This document shows positions 11,001 to 21,775 of a stretch of DNA of 64,000 nt, in pieces. The number at the start of each line of letters is the position of its first letter. Within the stretch, counting starts at the first letter, position 1. This DNA is from an uncultured Bacilli bacterium (GTDB lineage Bacteria > Bacillota_I > Bacilli_A > RF39 > UBA660). Position numbers and translations under genes: made by a program. The notes under the pieces were generated by a model, which saw nothing but the letters and a program-made list of their open reading frames with translations, was not told where the DNA came from and did not search any database. Location of the stretch: assembly GCA_947625005.1 (NCBI GenBank), contig CANQNA010000001.1:1-64000 (forward strand). Reading direction: 5' to 3'.

Positions 11001-14000
11001 GTACTTTATCTTCTTTGGTAAAAAATTTATCTTTTAAAATTGAATTTATAATATCATCTGTCCAAAATTGAGCTGATTTAAAATTTACACCCTACGCTTG
11101 TTCAAAATTACTTAATTCAAAATCTCTAGTCTTTGTTTTTTCTGTTATTGAATTTTGATTCGCAGACACTTGAGCTTCTTTATTGTTTTGTATTAATTGT
11201 AGAGTATTATCATATAAGGCTTGAGATTGTGCTTCAGTTGCATCTTTAGCTTGTAAAATAGCTTTAGCAGATTCTAATTTCTGCTTTTCATTCTCTATTT
11301 CTAATTTCAAATTATTAATTTTTTCAGCAGTTTCATCTTTTAACGCATTTGTATCTAATTCAATGCCATTTTTAGTAAACTTAAGAGCTGTAGCATAATT
11401 TTCATTAGCTTCTATTAAACTTAATGCAGTTTCAGCAGAAATTTCTCCATTTTCTTCATATTCTTTCATGGCTTCTGCTACTGTTTTTATTTCTTTATCC
11501 ATTCCAGATAAAGCTTCTGTAAATTGTTTTGCAGATAAAGTTAATCCTTTAAACGGGTCAACTTCTTCTAAATCAGAAATATCATAATATTTAGTAAACT
11601 CTTCAATCGATAAACCTGCTTCAGAGGTCCAAGGTTGATTTAACTGTTCTTGTTTTATCTCTTTTATTTTAGTTTTTATTTGTTCAAGAATTTCCGTTTC
11701 AGTTAAACCTTGTTTTTGTAAATCTACAATTAATTCTTCTGAACCTTTAGATTTTCTAATTAAATCATCTAAACTTGTTATTTCTGTTCCTATGTTTGAT
11801 ATTTCTTCTGCAACTTCTTTATATTTTTCATTATCCCAAATTTCATCAAACTGTTCAGTTTTATAACTTGCTGGATCTAATGTTTTAAAAATATTATCCC
11901 GCATTTCTTTAATACTAAGAGCAGAAGCTGAAGAACCTTGCCCACTTTTTACTAAAGCTTCATATTGTTCATCTAAACTTTCAACAATTAAAATTAAATT
12001 GTTTTGATATGTAGATAGATTTCTATTAGTATTATCTAATTCTTGTTGATTAAACTCTTGATTTTTTCCACCTTGCTTAACAGCTTCATTCTATTGTTCT
12101 TGTTGCTCTTTTAATTTATTAAATTGGTCTATTTGTTGCTGTATATCAATCCTTTTGCCAGATTCTATATCTTCTTTAGAAAAAGCTTGCGCTCCAAGTA
12201 CAGGAGAAGCCCAGTTTCTTATCGCTTGACCTGCGTCTTCCCACCAAGCTTGAGTCTATCCAATCGTGCCAACAGTATTTTGACCAAATTGTTTTTGAAC
12301 AGAAAATCCAGCAGAATCTGCATAAGCCTCAGCAGCTGTTTTAGCTAAATCTTCTTGTAATTTTTTTTGACTTTCAAGTAAACTTTGAGTTTCTTTTAAT
12401 TTGTCTAATTCTTGTTGTTCTATAAAAGTTAAGCTATCTTTTTTTTCTAGCTCTTCTATTCTTTCTTTTGTTTGTTCCAAAGAGCTATTTAATTCTTCTA
12501 CTTTGGAAGAAACTTCTTCATAACTATCTTTTAAATTATTAGTTTGCTCAACAGCTTCTTTTGAAGAAATTGTAAGAGCATCATAAACTTTCATGGCTAT
12601 TAGAATTGCGGCTGCTGCTGCAATCCCTGCAATTCCAGCTTTAGCAGTAGTGCCTAAAGCAGCCCAAGATTGTTTTAATTTTGTGATAACTCCGATATTA
12701 GTTGATTGTAAATCACTTAATCGTTGTTGTTGTGATGATAATGTTTCATTTAAAACAATCTCTTGCTCTTTTATATCATTATTAATTTTTTCTTCTTGTG
12801 CTACTATACGAGTTTGGTTTGCATAAGCTCCTTTTGCATTGTTTAATTGATTTTCTGTAACCGATAAGTTTCTTTCAGTAGTATAAACTTCTTTTTGAGT
12901 TTGCTCCAATAATTCTTGAGCAATTTGACTATCTTGTGTTGCTTTATTAAATTTATTTTGTGCTGTAGAAGCTTTTTTGGTAAAATCTTCATAAGAAATC
13001 ATACCTCTATTGAGGTCATCTATAGCAGTTTGATATTCTTGTACTGCCTCTATTTCTGCTTGCTTAGCAATATCTAACTGTTGTTGTGCTTGTTCACGTT
13101 GCTTCTTTTTAAAATTTAAATCATTGACTAAACTTTGTTTTTGTAATTCGAGAGTATCTTTTTGGTCTAATAATACTTGTTGTTTTTTTAATTCTTTTTT
13201 TAATTTTTCTGACTGTAATTCTTTTTCATTAGCTACTTGTTTAAGAGAATCTTGAGTTGTTGATATATCTGTTTGAGTTTTTCTTTCAAAACTTTTAAAA
13301 AATTCTTCTCTAAAAGAAGAAAATTCTTTTAGTCCACTTATAAGACTAGGAATTACAAAACTTAATGAAACAAAAGTTTGAAGTATTTTTTCTCCTGTTG
13401 TAGAATCTTTATCTGACCAAATATCACCTAAATTTGTAATTTGCTCTAATCCAAAAGCAATTTGTCCTAATCCTCCAACAAATTTAACAATTTGAGTAGT
13501 ATCAAAAGCTTGACTTATTCTTGCTTTATTAGCTTCTAACTGTTGAGAATAAGCTTCTGCACCATTTTTTGCTTTATTATATTCTTCAACATTTTTGTCT
13601 ATTGCACTACCAGCAATAGTAGCAGAATCAACCGCTTCTTTTCCATATTGTTTAATTAATAAAATTAAGTCATTAACAATATTGTTAAGTTTTTCTATTT
13701 CTCCGGGGTTTGCAGGTAATTGTCCAGAATTTTCAATTACACCTTTGTTCCCATATGAATTTAACTGTTGTACTAATTCATTTATTCTTCTAAATTGCTC
13801 TTCATTTAAAGCATTTGTATTAAGTAAATCTTCAGCACTTTTTTTAATTCCGTTAAAAATTTCTATTCCATTTTCTGTTTTTTCTATATCATAAGATAAA
13901 GTATTAAAATTTTCACTAACTCTACTAATCCACTTATAAATATTCTCAAGAACAGTTTGAATTTTACCAAATTTATTTAAAACAGATTCATCTACATTAT

Positions 14001-15876
14001 CGCCAAGAATATTTAAATTTGTAGCTCCTGTAACTTTAGAAATAAATTCCTCCGCAGCCTGTGTATTTTGTTCAATAGCTTGCTTTTGTTGTTCATAACT
14101 TGCTATTTTAGCTATCAAATCTTTATTTTCATTTATGTCACCTTCTGACATAACTGAATAATATTGTTGCATAGCGGCAGTGCGATCTACTATACCCTTA
14201 ATTACTGTATCTTCATATCCTTTAGATTGAGCTAAAGATTGAGTTATTTCTAATTCTGCATTTAATTGAGCAACTCTATCTTTACTTGCTTGAAAATTAC
14301 TAACAAAAGTACTAATAGCCGTACCAATCTGTCTACTACCAATTTGTAATAATAAGCTACCTAATAATTGTAAAAGGGGTAAACCGCCCCCAAGACTATC
14401 AAAAAGAGTAGCTGTTACATCTCCAAAAGTAGCAAACCCATCTATAAAATTTTTTAATGTTTCTTGAAAATCCTCATTAAAGAAAGAATCAGCAACTGAT
14501 TCCCAACTAGTCCTCATCTCCTGAATATGTGCGGTGATTCTCTGACTATATATATCTTGTTGTTTAGCTAACTCACCAGTAGCATTTAAAGAAGTATCTA
14601 ATGCTTCTGAATACATACCATTCCAGTTATTAAACAAAGTAACAAGAGAGTTGTACTGATATTTACCTGCTAATAACTGTGCGGCTGATGTCTGTGTCTT
14701 GGTATCCCACTCATTCCAGTGTCCAGCAATATCACCTAAAATATCATCCATGTTTCTCAGTTCACCAGAAGTATCTAATACTTGGATACCTAAATCTGCT
14801 AAACCACCTGATACTTTACCTAATTCGCCATCTATCTTTAAATCAGCAATTCTTGCATATATTGTACGCAGCGCATTACCTACAGTTTCTGGAGCTTGGC
14901 GGGTAACAGAAACAATAGTTGAAATTTGTGCATTTAAGGAATCAAAATCTACTCCAACTTGATTAGCAACAGAAGCAACCTTTGACATACCTGTTGCAAC
15001 TTCTGCTAGGTCTGATGCGGTGGTAGCAGCAACCGCAGCTAATTTATCAACATATTCAGTATAGACTCCCATACCTTCTTTTGCGGCTTGGTTTGCTACT
15101 TGATAACCATTCCATACCGCAGTTAAGTAATCAGACATTTCATCTGGGTCTATGCCAGATACATTTGCGGCGGAAGTAGTTACTTGAGCCTTATACATAG
15201 CTTCGGCGTTTTCATCACCTTGCTGATAGTAAATCAAAGCGGCTTCTGCTATATCTCTAGTACTAGCACTAAGATTTCTAGCTGCCTCGTTCGCCTGAAC
15301 CGCAAATCTACTCATCTCATCTGCAGATTTGCCTGTTACTATTCGTATATCATTTAAAGAAGAATCTAACCCCTGAACATAACTATAAGCTGATTGTATA
15401 CTCATAGTGATAGAGTTGAATACAGAAGATGCAACTCCCCACTTAACAGTATTAATCATTGTGTTAGCAATTTCATCCATCCATTTAACACTTTGTTTTA
15501 ACTGAATATTAGTTGTTAAAACCTCGGATGTTAAATTTTGAAATGCCTGTTGTCCTATAGGTCCAAGAGTTTGAAATCTTGACTATAATTCATTTATATT
15601 TAAATTTTTTAATTCATTATTAAATTTAGATATATTTATTGTACCTAAATCTGTATTAAAGGCTTTATTTAAGGCAGATTGTAATTGTCCTACAGAGCCT
15701 TTTATTTTATCTAACTCATCAACTGCATCTCTAAAAGATAAATTCTTATTCATCTTAGAAAAAGTAGCGGCTGACATATTTTGTATCTTTTCTAAATCTG
15801 ATTGTAATGTTCTTAAACCCTGTTGGTCTACATTAAATCCAATTCCAAATTTTATTTGTCCGCCATTTACAGCCAT
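8080..15876 (-). CDS. Tail tape measure protein (about 2598 aa, four sense TAG)
   Basis: A single frame from ATG 15874-15876 (AGGAGGG upstream) to TAA 8080-8082, with TAG at 15583, 12256, 12091 and 11092. All segments share one reading frame. Residues ~130-330 match the TP901-type tape measure core (VKWGVASSVFN, LNDIRIVTGKSADEM, AEAALIYYQQG). The rest is mostly coiled coil; a hydrophobic segment rich in Ala/Ile lies near residue ~1080 (AKAGIAGIAAAAAILIAMKV). The first TAG precedes SRFQTLGPIGQQAF, where related proteins as I recall them carry Tyr. At about 0.15 nm per residue the length predicts a tail near 390 nm. It also chaperones tube polymerisation and probably enters the cell with DNA. 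Confidence 0.9.
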
Positions 15877-15910
15877 GTCCTTTTCCCTCCTAAATACGAT
15901 ATAAAAAAAT

Positions 15911-15941
15911 CCTATCCTATTTTATATCACAATAGGATAGG
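15911..15941 (-). terminator. Hairpin terminator between chaperone and tape measure genes
   Basis: A 10-bp perfect stem CCTATCCTAT / ATAGGATAGG with an 11-base loop is followed on the minus strand by ATTTTTTTAT. It sits between the 173-aa gene and the tape measure, so it may attenuate transcription and set the ratio of upstream tail proteins to tape measure. Confidence 0.75.
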
Positions 15942-15951
15942 AAGATTTATC

Positions 15952-16473
15952 TTATTTTGCCCTGTTATTATTAATAGCATTATAGAAGTTTAATATTTCT
16001 CCATACTTTTCTGGATTAAAACTTTCTACTATCTGGGCGGCAGCTGCAGCATTTTTTGGCAAATCTGTTATTATAGAATTTAATATTCCCGCTGTAGAAT
16101 GATAATATTTTATATTATGTTCCACCTGTTTATTAAGTGCATCTGTTAAAGAATAATATTCTTCATCTGGGATAGCATCAATAACCGCTTGTATTATTCC
16201 ATTTGATTCTAAATTATCATATATAGCATAAACCGCCTCTTCATTGTCATCCTCTATATTAAATTCAATATCAGTATACATTTTTATAAGATAACAATAA
16301 AAATATATTTCTTTTTTTATTACATTTATTACATTATTCTCAATACATTTTTGTAAAGTAATAGCTATTAAATCATTTTTATTACTTGCGGTAATATATT
16401 GTTTTACTTTAATGATTTCATCATTAAATTTTATTTCTTTTGTTTCTATTTTATTTGTTGTAGGTAGTTTCAT
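15952..16473 (-). CDS. Putative tail assembly chaperone (173 aa)
   Basis: A 173-residue mostly helical acidic protein (starts MKLPTTNKIETKEIKFNDEI) directly upstream of the tape measure gene, the place where siphophages keep the tail assembly chaperone that coats the tape measure. No slippery heptamer leading into a second frame is evident near its 3' end, so no G/GT-type frameshift product is claimed. The call rests on position and size, not on a recognised motif. Confidence 0.5.
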   Translation of the reverse strand: MKLPTTNKIETKEIKFNDEIIKVKQYITASNKNDLIAITLQKCIENNVINVIKKEIYFYCYLIKMYTDIEFNIEDDNEEAVYAIYDNLESNGIIQAVIDAIPDEEYYSLTDALNKQVEHNIKYYHSTAGILNSIITDLPKNAAAAAQIVESFNPEKYGEILNFYNAINNNRAK

Positions 16474-16538
16474 AATCCTTTTATCTCCTTTATAATATTA
16501 TTCTTATTATATAAAAAATTTTTAGAAAAGTCAAGTAA

Positions 16539-18227
16539 TTATAATATGCCTTCAATACCTGAAAAGTCTAATGTGTTAAAATTAGCATTTAATTTTATAG
16601 CTATAAGTAATCCTCTTATAGCTTCTATAATATTATTAGACCTTATATTAGCAGAATGTTTATCAGGAGTCCATATATTACCATCTCTTTCGGCGGGGAC
16701 TCTTTTATGTAAAGTGATAAGTTGTCTTTGTAAATTAGGTAAGTTATGAGAAAGATTTAATCCTCCTTTTTTCCCATCATCTTGTATTACTTTCGCAACA
16801 ATTTTATCTGCTGTATAAACTTTATCATTTACTACAAAAAAGAAAGCAAAGTCATCTTTATTTTGACTACCTGTTAACGCAGGAACAAGAGCTAAATATC
16901 TAAACCATTTATATACAGCCGTCATTTCATCATCATAAATTATCCTATCTTTATTTGCTTTTTTTTCTGAAACTTTAGCTGAAATAACTTCATTTTTTTC
17001 ATTCCTTTTAGCTTTATATTTAGCAAAAGCATTATAAAATGCTTCTTGTAACATATCTTGTCTTTTTTTATTTGTTTCACCAAAAGCTTGTTTGATTTCA
17101 AAAAAATGACCTAATTTTGTATCAGTTTTTAAATTAATAGATTGTCTTTTCCCTTGTTTAACGAAAGTCCTTTTTAAAGAAACACTTGGAAATGATACAG
17201 AAAAAGTGCCTATTGATTCTCCATCTATCATTTTTTCTATATTTATATCTAAACTAACATCGCTTGTTTTTTTACTAAATACTAAACTACTTTCAGCACC
17301 TGTAACCGCAGATTCAAAAGTGCCTGTAATTGTAACTCCATTTTGATTTTTATTATTTTTTGACAAAGATTGATTTATTGCTTCTTTAACTTTTTTAGAA
17401 TTTACTAACGCAGTACTTAATCTTTCCTCTGACATAAAGCCTATAATATTTCTATTTAACATTGCCCATGTTGAACCTATTAATTGTTGCATCATAGTAG
17501 ACCTTACCTTAACTGGTAAATTTTTAAGGTTGTCTTCTGTTTTAAAGCTTTCGAGGATTATTAAATTAGCTTCAACCATAGCTACTGTTTTTAAATAACT
17601 ATCTACTCCATTCTTATATTTGCCTTTTAAATCAATAGAAAATTCTTCACTACCCATAATATCTTCTCTTAATTTTCTTCTAAAAGCATTAGTTTCTGTT
17701 GATAATTCTGAACTAACTTGAGTATTACCACTTACAAGAGCATTTAATTCTTTATCTGAAATTAAAGCAGTAATTGTTTCTGGCTTTTTAAAATCAGATT
17801 CTACTTTTTTTAGAGTTTTTCTTACTTTATCTATAAATACTTGTAAATTTTGTATTACCACATTAAGATTGGGGTTTTCTGTATCTATCTTATCCCAAGG
17901 CACCATCTGCAATTCTTTAACCATTGTTGCGGCAGCTTGAGGTAATGCTTGTTCTTGAACATCTCTAACAAGATTTAAATATTCTTCTCTTGCAACTTCT
18001 TTATTTTTAATACTTTTTATTTCACTCATTTTTGCTATATTAGGTTGAACAAATTTCTTTTCAAAAGTTTGCTTAACTAAATCTAGAGCTACTTTTTTTT
18101 GTCTTTCAATCATAGCAGTTGTAAATATCTTTAAAAATCCTCTTTCATCAGCATTTACACCAGAAAGTTTATCATTTTTTTCAAAATAATGTCTTGTCCA
18201 CCAATTTACATAAAAAGCACTTGGCAT
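16539..18227 (-). CDS. Unrecognised tail-associated protein (562 aa)
   Basis: A 562-residue lysine-rich, largely helical protein starting MPSAFYVNWWTRHYFEKND with a good ribosome site and TAA stop. It lies between the tail tube gene and the chaperone/tape measure, so it is probably a virion or assembly protein. The C-terminal third has the strand-helix region DDFAFFFVVNDKVYTADKIV and RDGNIWTPDKHSAN. I recognise no family. No in-frame TAG. Confidence 0.7.
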   Translation of the reverse strand: MPSAFYVNWWTRHYFEKNDKLSGVNADERGFLKIFTTAMIERQKKVALDLVKQTFEKKFVQPNIAKMSEIKSIKNKEVAREEYLNLVRDVQEQALPQAAATMVKELQMVPWDKIDTENPNLNVVIQNLQVFIDKVRKTLKKVESDFKKPETITALISDKELNALVSGNTQVSSELSTETNAFRRKLREDIMGSEEFSIDLKGKYKNGVDSYLKTVAMVEANLIILESFKTEDNLKNLPVKVRSTMMQQLIGSTWAMLNRNIIGFMSEERLSTALVNSKKVKEAINQSLSKNNKNQNGVTITGTFESAVTGAESSLVFSKKTSDVSLDINIEKMIDGESIGTFSVSFPSVSLKRTFVKQGKRQSINLKTDTKLGHFFEIKQAFGETNKKRQDMLQEAFYNAFAKYKAKRNEKNEVISAKVSEKKANKDRIIYDDEMTAVYKWFRYLALVPALTGSQNKDDFAFFFVVNDKVYTADKIVAKVIQDDGKKGGLNLSHNLPNLQRQLITLHKRVPAERDGNIWTPDKHSANIRSNNIIEAIRGLLIAIKLNANFNTLDFSGIEGIL

Positions 18228-18257
18228 ATCTTCTTTCCTCCTTTCTCCTAATAAAAA

Positions 18258-18284
18258 AGAAAGCGGTTTTTACCACCGCTTTCT
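18258..18284 (-). terminator. Terminator after the tail tube gene
   Basis: An AGAAAGCGG stem pairs with CCGCTTTCT (with a bulge) and runs on the minus strand into TTTTTTATT. It lies just beyond the end of the possible frameshifted tail tube extension and before the 562-aa gene. Confidence 0.75.
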
Positions 18285-18289
18285 CCTTG

Positions 18290-18416
18290 TTATATATTAA
18301 GCTCTTCAGTTTCGTCAATTTCATCAGTTTCACTAACGTTGAGTGCGACTTCTGGCATTTTATAAGCAGGTCTTATTACTTTTGGAGCCATTACTTTACT
18401 CAGACTGTTTTTTTTT
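18290..18416 (-). other. Possible -1 frameshift extension of the tail tube protein
   Basis: The minus strand reads CCA GAA AAA AAA ACA GTC TGA, a run of nine A (plus-strand T run 18408-18416) just before the stop. The -1 frame is open from there to TAA at 18290-18292 and would add about 41 residues (NSLSKVMAPKVIRPAYKMPE... ending in an acidic tail). No ribosome site precedes the internal ATG at 18391, so independent initiation is unlikely. Ribosomal or polymerase slippage on the A run is plausible; a sequencing length error in the homopolymer is the main alternative. Confidence 0.45.
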
Positions 18417-20355
18417 CTGGATGTGTACCATTATTTTTAGGGTCTGTCTGATAAGTTGTTGTTTCACCTGTTGCATGGTCCATAACAGACTCAAATTCCT
18501 TAGTAGCTTGGTCGCTCTCTTCTACTACTTGGATTACACAAAGCACTTCCCTAGTCTTATCAAAGTAGGTATATCCGGGGAAGGCGTCCATTGTGAAAGA
18601 GAAGGTGCTTGGATCTCCAGTAGACGCCATTGTGAACGTAAAGTTGGACTGAATCTTAACTTTAGGGAATGTAAATACAGCAGGATAATCCTTACCATCT
18701 TTATCTCTCCAAAGTGTATCTCCCTCAACATAGAAGTATCCACCAAAGTTCTCTGCATCTATCTGTAATTCGGTAACTTTATTACCTTTCTTTAATACAT
18801 AATAATCAACTTGTACAGTTGTTCCAGCCTCACCTGAAATAAGCGTAATAGCTGTCTTAGGCTCTGTTACTGCACCAGTTTCATCTATTGTTTGGCTATT
18901 CTCGCCTTCTGCTAACTCATATAACTCACCTGTTAATGAGCCATCTGTATCTACTCCCATAACAAAAATAGGAGCATCAAAACATAAAATATCATTACCT
19001 AATGCTTCTTTTAACTCTACTTTATGTTCAGCACCAATAGTTGTCTTTGTGGTTGTATGAACATGTACCATAGGAGTTGCATTATTCTGCTTAATTACGC
19101 CTGCACCTGATAAAGCGGCGAAACTAACTGGAGAGATGAGGGCATCTTCCACAGTCAGTGTTAATGTTTTTTCACCTCAATAATCTTCCACCTAGGTCGT
19201 TACACCTAGATGCGTTCTCTTATGAACTGCTATACTTTTATGTATATGTATAGATGAGACTATATCTTCATCCTATTTAAATAGGAGCTCCGCACTTCGA
19301 GCTACTTAGCTCTACATCCTAAGAGGATTAGTCGTTGAACCTTCCTTGTTTTAAACAATTTTCTTGTTGAGTAATTTTTTGTAAATTATCTAAATTATTA
19401 TTTTTTGGATTAGCATCAATATGGTCTATTACATACCCTTCTAAATCATAGTCATTATTAAAAACACAATATACCAACCTATGTAAATAATATTTCTTTT
19501 TTCCTAATTGTATTCTACAATATTTTTGATTTTCATCTATATATAATAAACGATTAGTATTATTATTTTTTACTCTTCCACAAGAAGAAACAGAATAATT
19601 CTCATTTTCTGGAAATATTAACCACTCTTCGTTAGGAAGATTATTTACATGATATTTAGGTTCTCTTCTTTGTGATTGTTTTATTTTATTGTGTTCTTGC
19701 ATATTCTCTTTAGGCGTAACCCAAGCTAAATTATCAACATTATTATTTAATTTGTTTTCATCTTTATGATGGACATAAGGTAAATTATTTGGATTATCTA
19801 AAAAATATTCAGCTACTAATCTATGAGCATAGACCATTTTATTTAACTTATGCCCTGATACAGACAATTTATCTTCAATAGCTAAAGCATAGACTCGATA
19901 ACCAACATTGTCTATTTTTCCTTTTAAAAATCTATTAGTTTTTTTACTAAATAATCTTCCATCATTCTATATTAAATAATCTGAATCTTCTTTTAATTCT
20001 TTAAAACAAAGGCTTGGCTGCTGATTGTCTTTTGTTTTCATAAAAAATCTCCTTTTTCTTTTAAAATAGCATAATTTTTATAAAAAGTCAAAGAGTTCCC
20101 AGCAATTCACGGAGTTTTTCTTTATACTGTTACCAGTATTCTTGAGCCGGTTTAAATACTATCCCAAGCAATAAGTTGCGCATTTCCTCTTCCTCCAGTT
20201 GCATAAACTGTAGTAGCAGCTCCTTCAATAGTAGAGGTCTTAGCAGAATCTATAACAAAAACTGGTTGGTTTGGCTTATATGTTACATTGCCTATCTTTT
20301 GTTCACTTATGGCTCTAAATGTAACATCAAGTGTTTCTCTAATACCAAAACGCAT
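18400..20355 (-). CDS. Major tail (tube) protein, interrupted by a group I intron (about 325 aa)
   Basis: Exon 1 is 20154-20355 and exon 2 is 18400-19175; joined they give an open frame of 326 codons ending in TGA. Exon 1 encodes MRFGIRETLDVTFRAISEQK... and a segment (DSAKTSTIEGAATTVYATGG, GNAQLIAWD) typical of clostridial phage tail tube proteins; exon 2 continues KTLTLTVEDALISP. The protein polymerises into the tail tube through which DNA passes. The 5' splice site is set by a 7-bp helix between AGTATTT and GAATACT ending in a U-G pair. Exact splice position is inferred. Near the 3' end a run of nine A precedes the TGA (see the separate frameshift entry). Confidence 0.75.
19176..20153 (-). 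mobile_element. Group I intron in the tail tube gene, carrying an HNH endonuclease
   Basis: A 978-nt insertion splits the tail tube frame. P1 pairs exon AGTATTT with GAATACT and ends in the expected U-G wobble; the last intron base is G. The core words AATTGCTGGGAACTC, AATCAGCAGCC and, near the 3' end, GAAGATATAGTC are typical of phage group I introns and are shared with the terminase intron in this window. Splicing restores an open frame (202 + 776 nt). The endonuclease frame starts inside the core (the AATCAGCAGCC word is coding). Confidence 0.8.
19328..20041 (-). CDS. Intron-encoded HNH homing endonuclease (237 aa, one sense TAG)
   Basis: The frame from ATG 20039-20041 (AAGGAGATTTTTT upstream) holds an N-terminal NUMOD4-like part (YLI-TAG-NDGRLFSKKTNRF), an HNH motif (YVHHKDENKLNNNVDNLAWV), a second NUMOD4-like part (FPENENYSVSSCGRV) and a second HNH copy (VIDHIDANPKNNNLDNLQKI). 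Such enzymes cut intronless alleles and spread the intron. The TAG at 19967-19969 lies before the first HNH motif, so full-length enzyme depends on amber suppression. An internal start could still give an HNH fragment. Confidence 0.85.
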
Positions 20356-20376
20356 ATAGATTTTCCTCCTTTATTT

Positions 20377-21168
20377 TTAAAAACCGAATTGAATATCTTT
20401 CATCCAATTTTCAATTTCTTTTTCATTTTCCATTTTTCCGCCAGCAAGTTTTACTCTTAAATAAGTATCATATTCTTCTTTTAAGATAAACCGCTGAAAC
20501 TCATCAAATAATTGATAAATAGTGTAATTAGCTAAATCATTCTTATCTTTTTTTAATCCAACAGAAAGAATAGAAATATATTTATTAAAAACCCCAATAT
20601 CTTGATTAGGAGATTGAGCTCTTTTTATTCTTTCAAGTTCAGCATGGCGTTTTTTCAATCTTTCTACCATTTTTCTTGAAGTTTCTCCTGCGGGATTATA
20701 CTCATCTTCTTTATTTGCTCTTTTAGTTAAACAAAAAATTTCAATAAGTATAGAACGTAGCTCATCAAAATTATCTCTATCTATAGAGTATATTTTTTCT
20801 TTATCTTGTTTATCAATTAATATTATACTATCATTTTGTACATATATCTCCTATTGCGGAAAAATTAATACAAAAATAGTCATCATACTTAACACCTTAG
20901 ATTGTTTTAAAGCATCTTTTTGTTTTAGTATTGTCATTATTATATCAAAATCATTTAATAGGCTTAAATCTAATTCGCCCATACTATTATTACTTAAAGA
21001 TTGTAATGTATCTTTTGCAAACAAAAGTATAGAACATCCTAAGAAAAAATTATTCTCTCCACCTAACTCCGCAATCTCCTTTATGCTAGGTTGATGTAAC
21101 ATTACACCAATTCCCGCACAATTCACATTAGAACCAGTATTTAATATTGAAGTATCTATTTTCTTCAT
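20377..21168 (-). CDS. Tail/neck-region structural protein (263 aa, one sense TAG)
   Basis: The frame runs from ATG 21166-21168 to TAA, with TAG at 20851-20853 in IFPQ-TAG-EIYVQNDSIIL. The start lies a few bases after the stop of the preceding gene. The N-terminal half is an alpha/beta domain (MKKIDTSILNTGSNVNCAGI), the C-terminal half is helical and charged (LKKRHAELERIKRAQS, EKEIENWMKDIQFGF). Position between neck genes and tail tube fits a tail completion or tube-capping protein. From memory the family reads FPDYEI near the amber codon. Function is inferred from position only. Confidence 0.65.
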
Positions 21169-21172
21169 ATTT

Positions 21173-21757
21173 TTACTGTAAAGGTGCAGGTGGAATAAGG
21201 TCGTCTGAACCATGAATAGCTGAAAAGAATATGCTATACCCAGCCCAATCTTCATTCAAAACTAATTCATTACAGCCTAAAAATTGAAACAATCCAATTC
21301 CAGATAATCTAGTTTTATTTAATATACCATCTATATAACCACATATCATAATAGGTCTAAGACGATAATCACCTAAATCCCAATAATCTGTATGACATAT
21401 AACATCAAAATTAACTATACAATCTCTAAATTCTGGATTAGTCGCATTAGCAGTATAGCTATCAGAAGAAATCATAATACAAGATTTTATTTCTTCATGC
21501 TCAAAAAAATCTAATTTTGGTTCAAGTTTTATATAGCCATCTTTTTTTAATCGAGAAAGATTCATATCTTTTAATTTATTATTATAAACCTGACTGGTTT
21601 TATTATCTAAACAATCTTTTGTATTTATAACAAGCAAGCGTTTTAATTCTTCGCTTAAATTTCCACTTTCTATAAATAACTTACGAATTATTGTTCCATA
21701 GTCTTTACCACAAGAGAGGAATGAAGAATGTAATTCCTTAACTAAATCTCTTTTCAT
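21173..21757 (-). CDS. Putative tail terminator/neck protein (194 aa)
   Basis: A 194-residue soluble protein (starts MKRDLVKELHSSFLSCGKD) with a strand-rich C-terminal half (VNFDVICHTDYWDLGDYRLRP, GIGLFQFLGCNEL). It sits between the connector genes and the tail tube, where tail terminator proteins that cap the tube are encoded. No in-frame TAG. The call rests on gene order; no diagnostic motif. Confidence 0.55.
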   Translation of the reverse strand: MKRDLVKELHSSFLSCGKDYGTIIRKLFIESGNLSEELKRLLVINTKDCLDNKTSQVYNNKLKDMNLSRLKKDGYIKLEPKLDFFEHEEIKSCIMISSDSYTANATNPEFRDCIVNFDVICHTDYWDLGDYRLRPIMICGYIDGILNKTRLSGIGLFQFLGCNELVLNEDWAGYSIFFSAIHGSDDLIPPAPLQ

Positions 21758-21775
21758 AAATCCTTTTATCTCCTA

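Noticed and set aside
8080..15876. Reading the fragmented late genes as pseudogenes or sequencing errors
   Set aside because: Breaks are always in-frame TAG, never frameshifts (one exception at 28973), and a CUA tRNA is present in the window.
15952..16473. G/GT-type frameshifted tail chaperone pair
   Set aside because: No slippery heptamer plus second open frame was found at the 3' end; a terminator follows instead.
2489..18402. TGA also recoded (to Trp)
   Set aside because: Genes at 2489, 18400 and 50910 end in TGA with sensible lengths and no continuing family sequence in frame; the tail tube extension lies in another frame.
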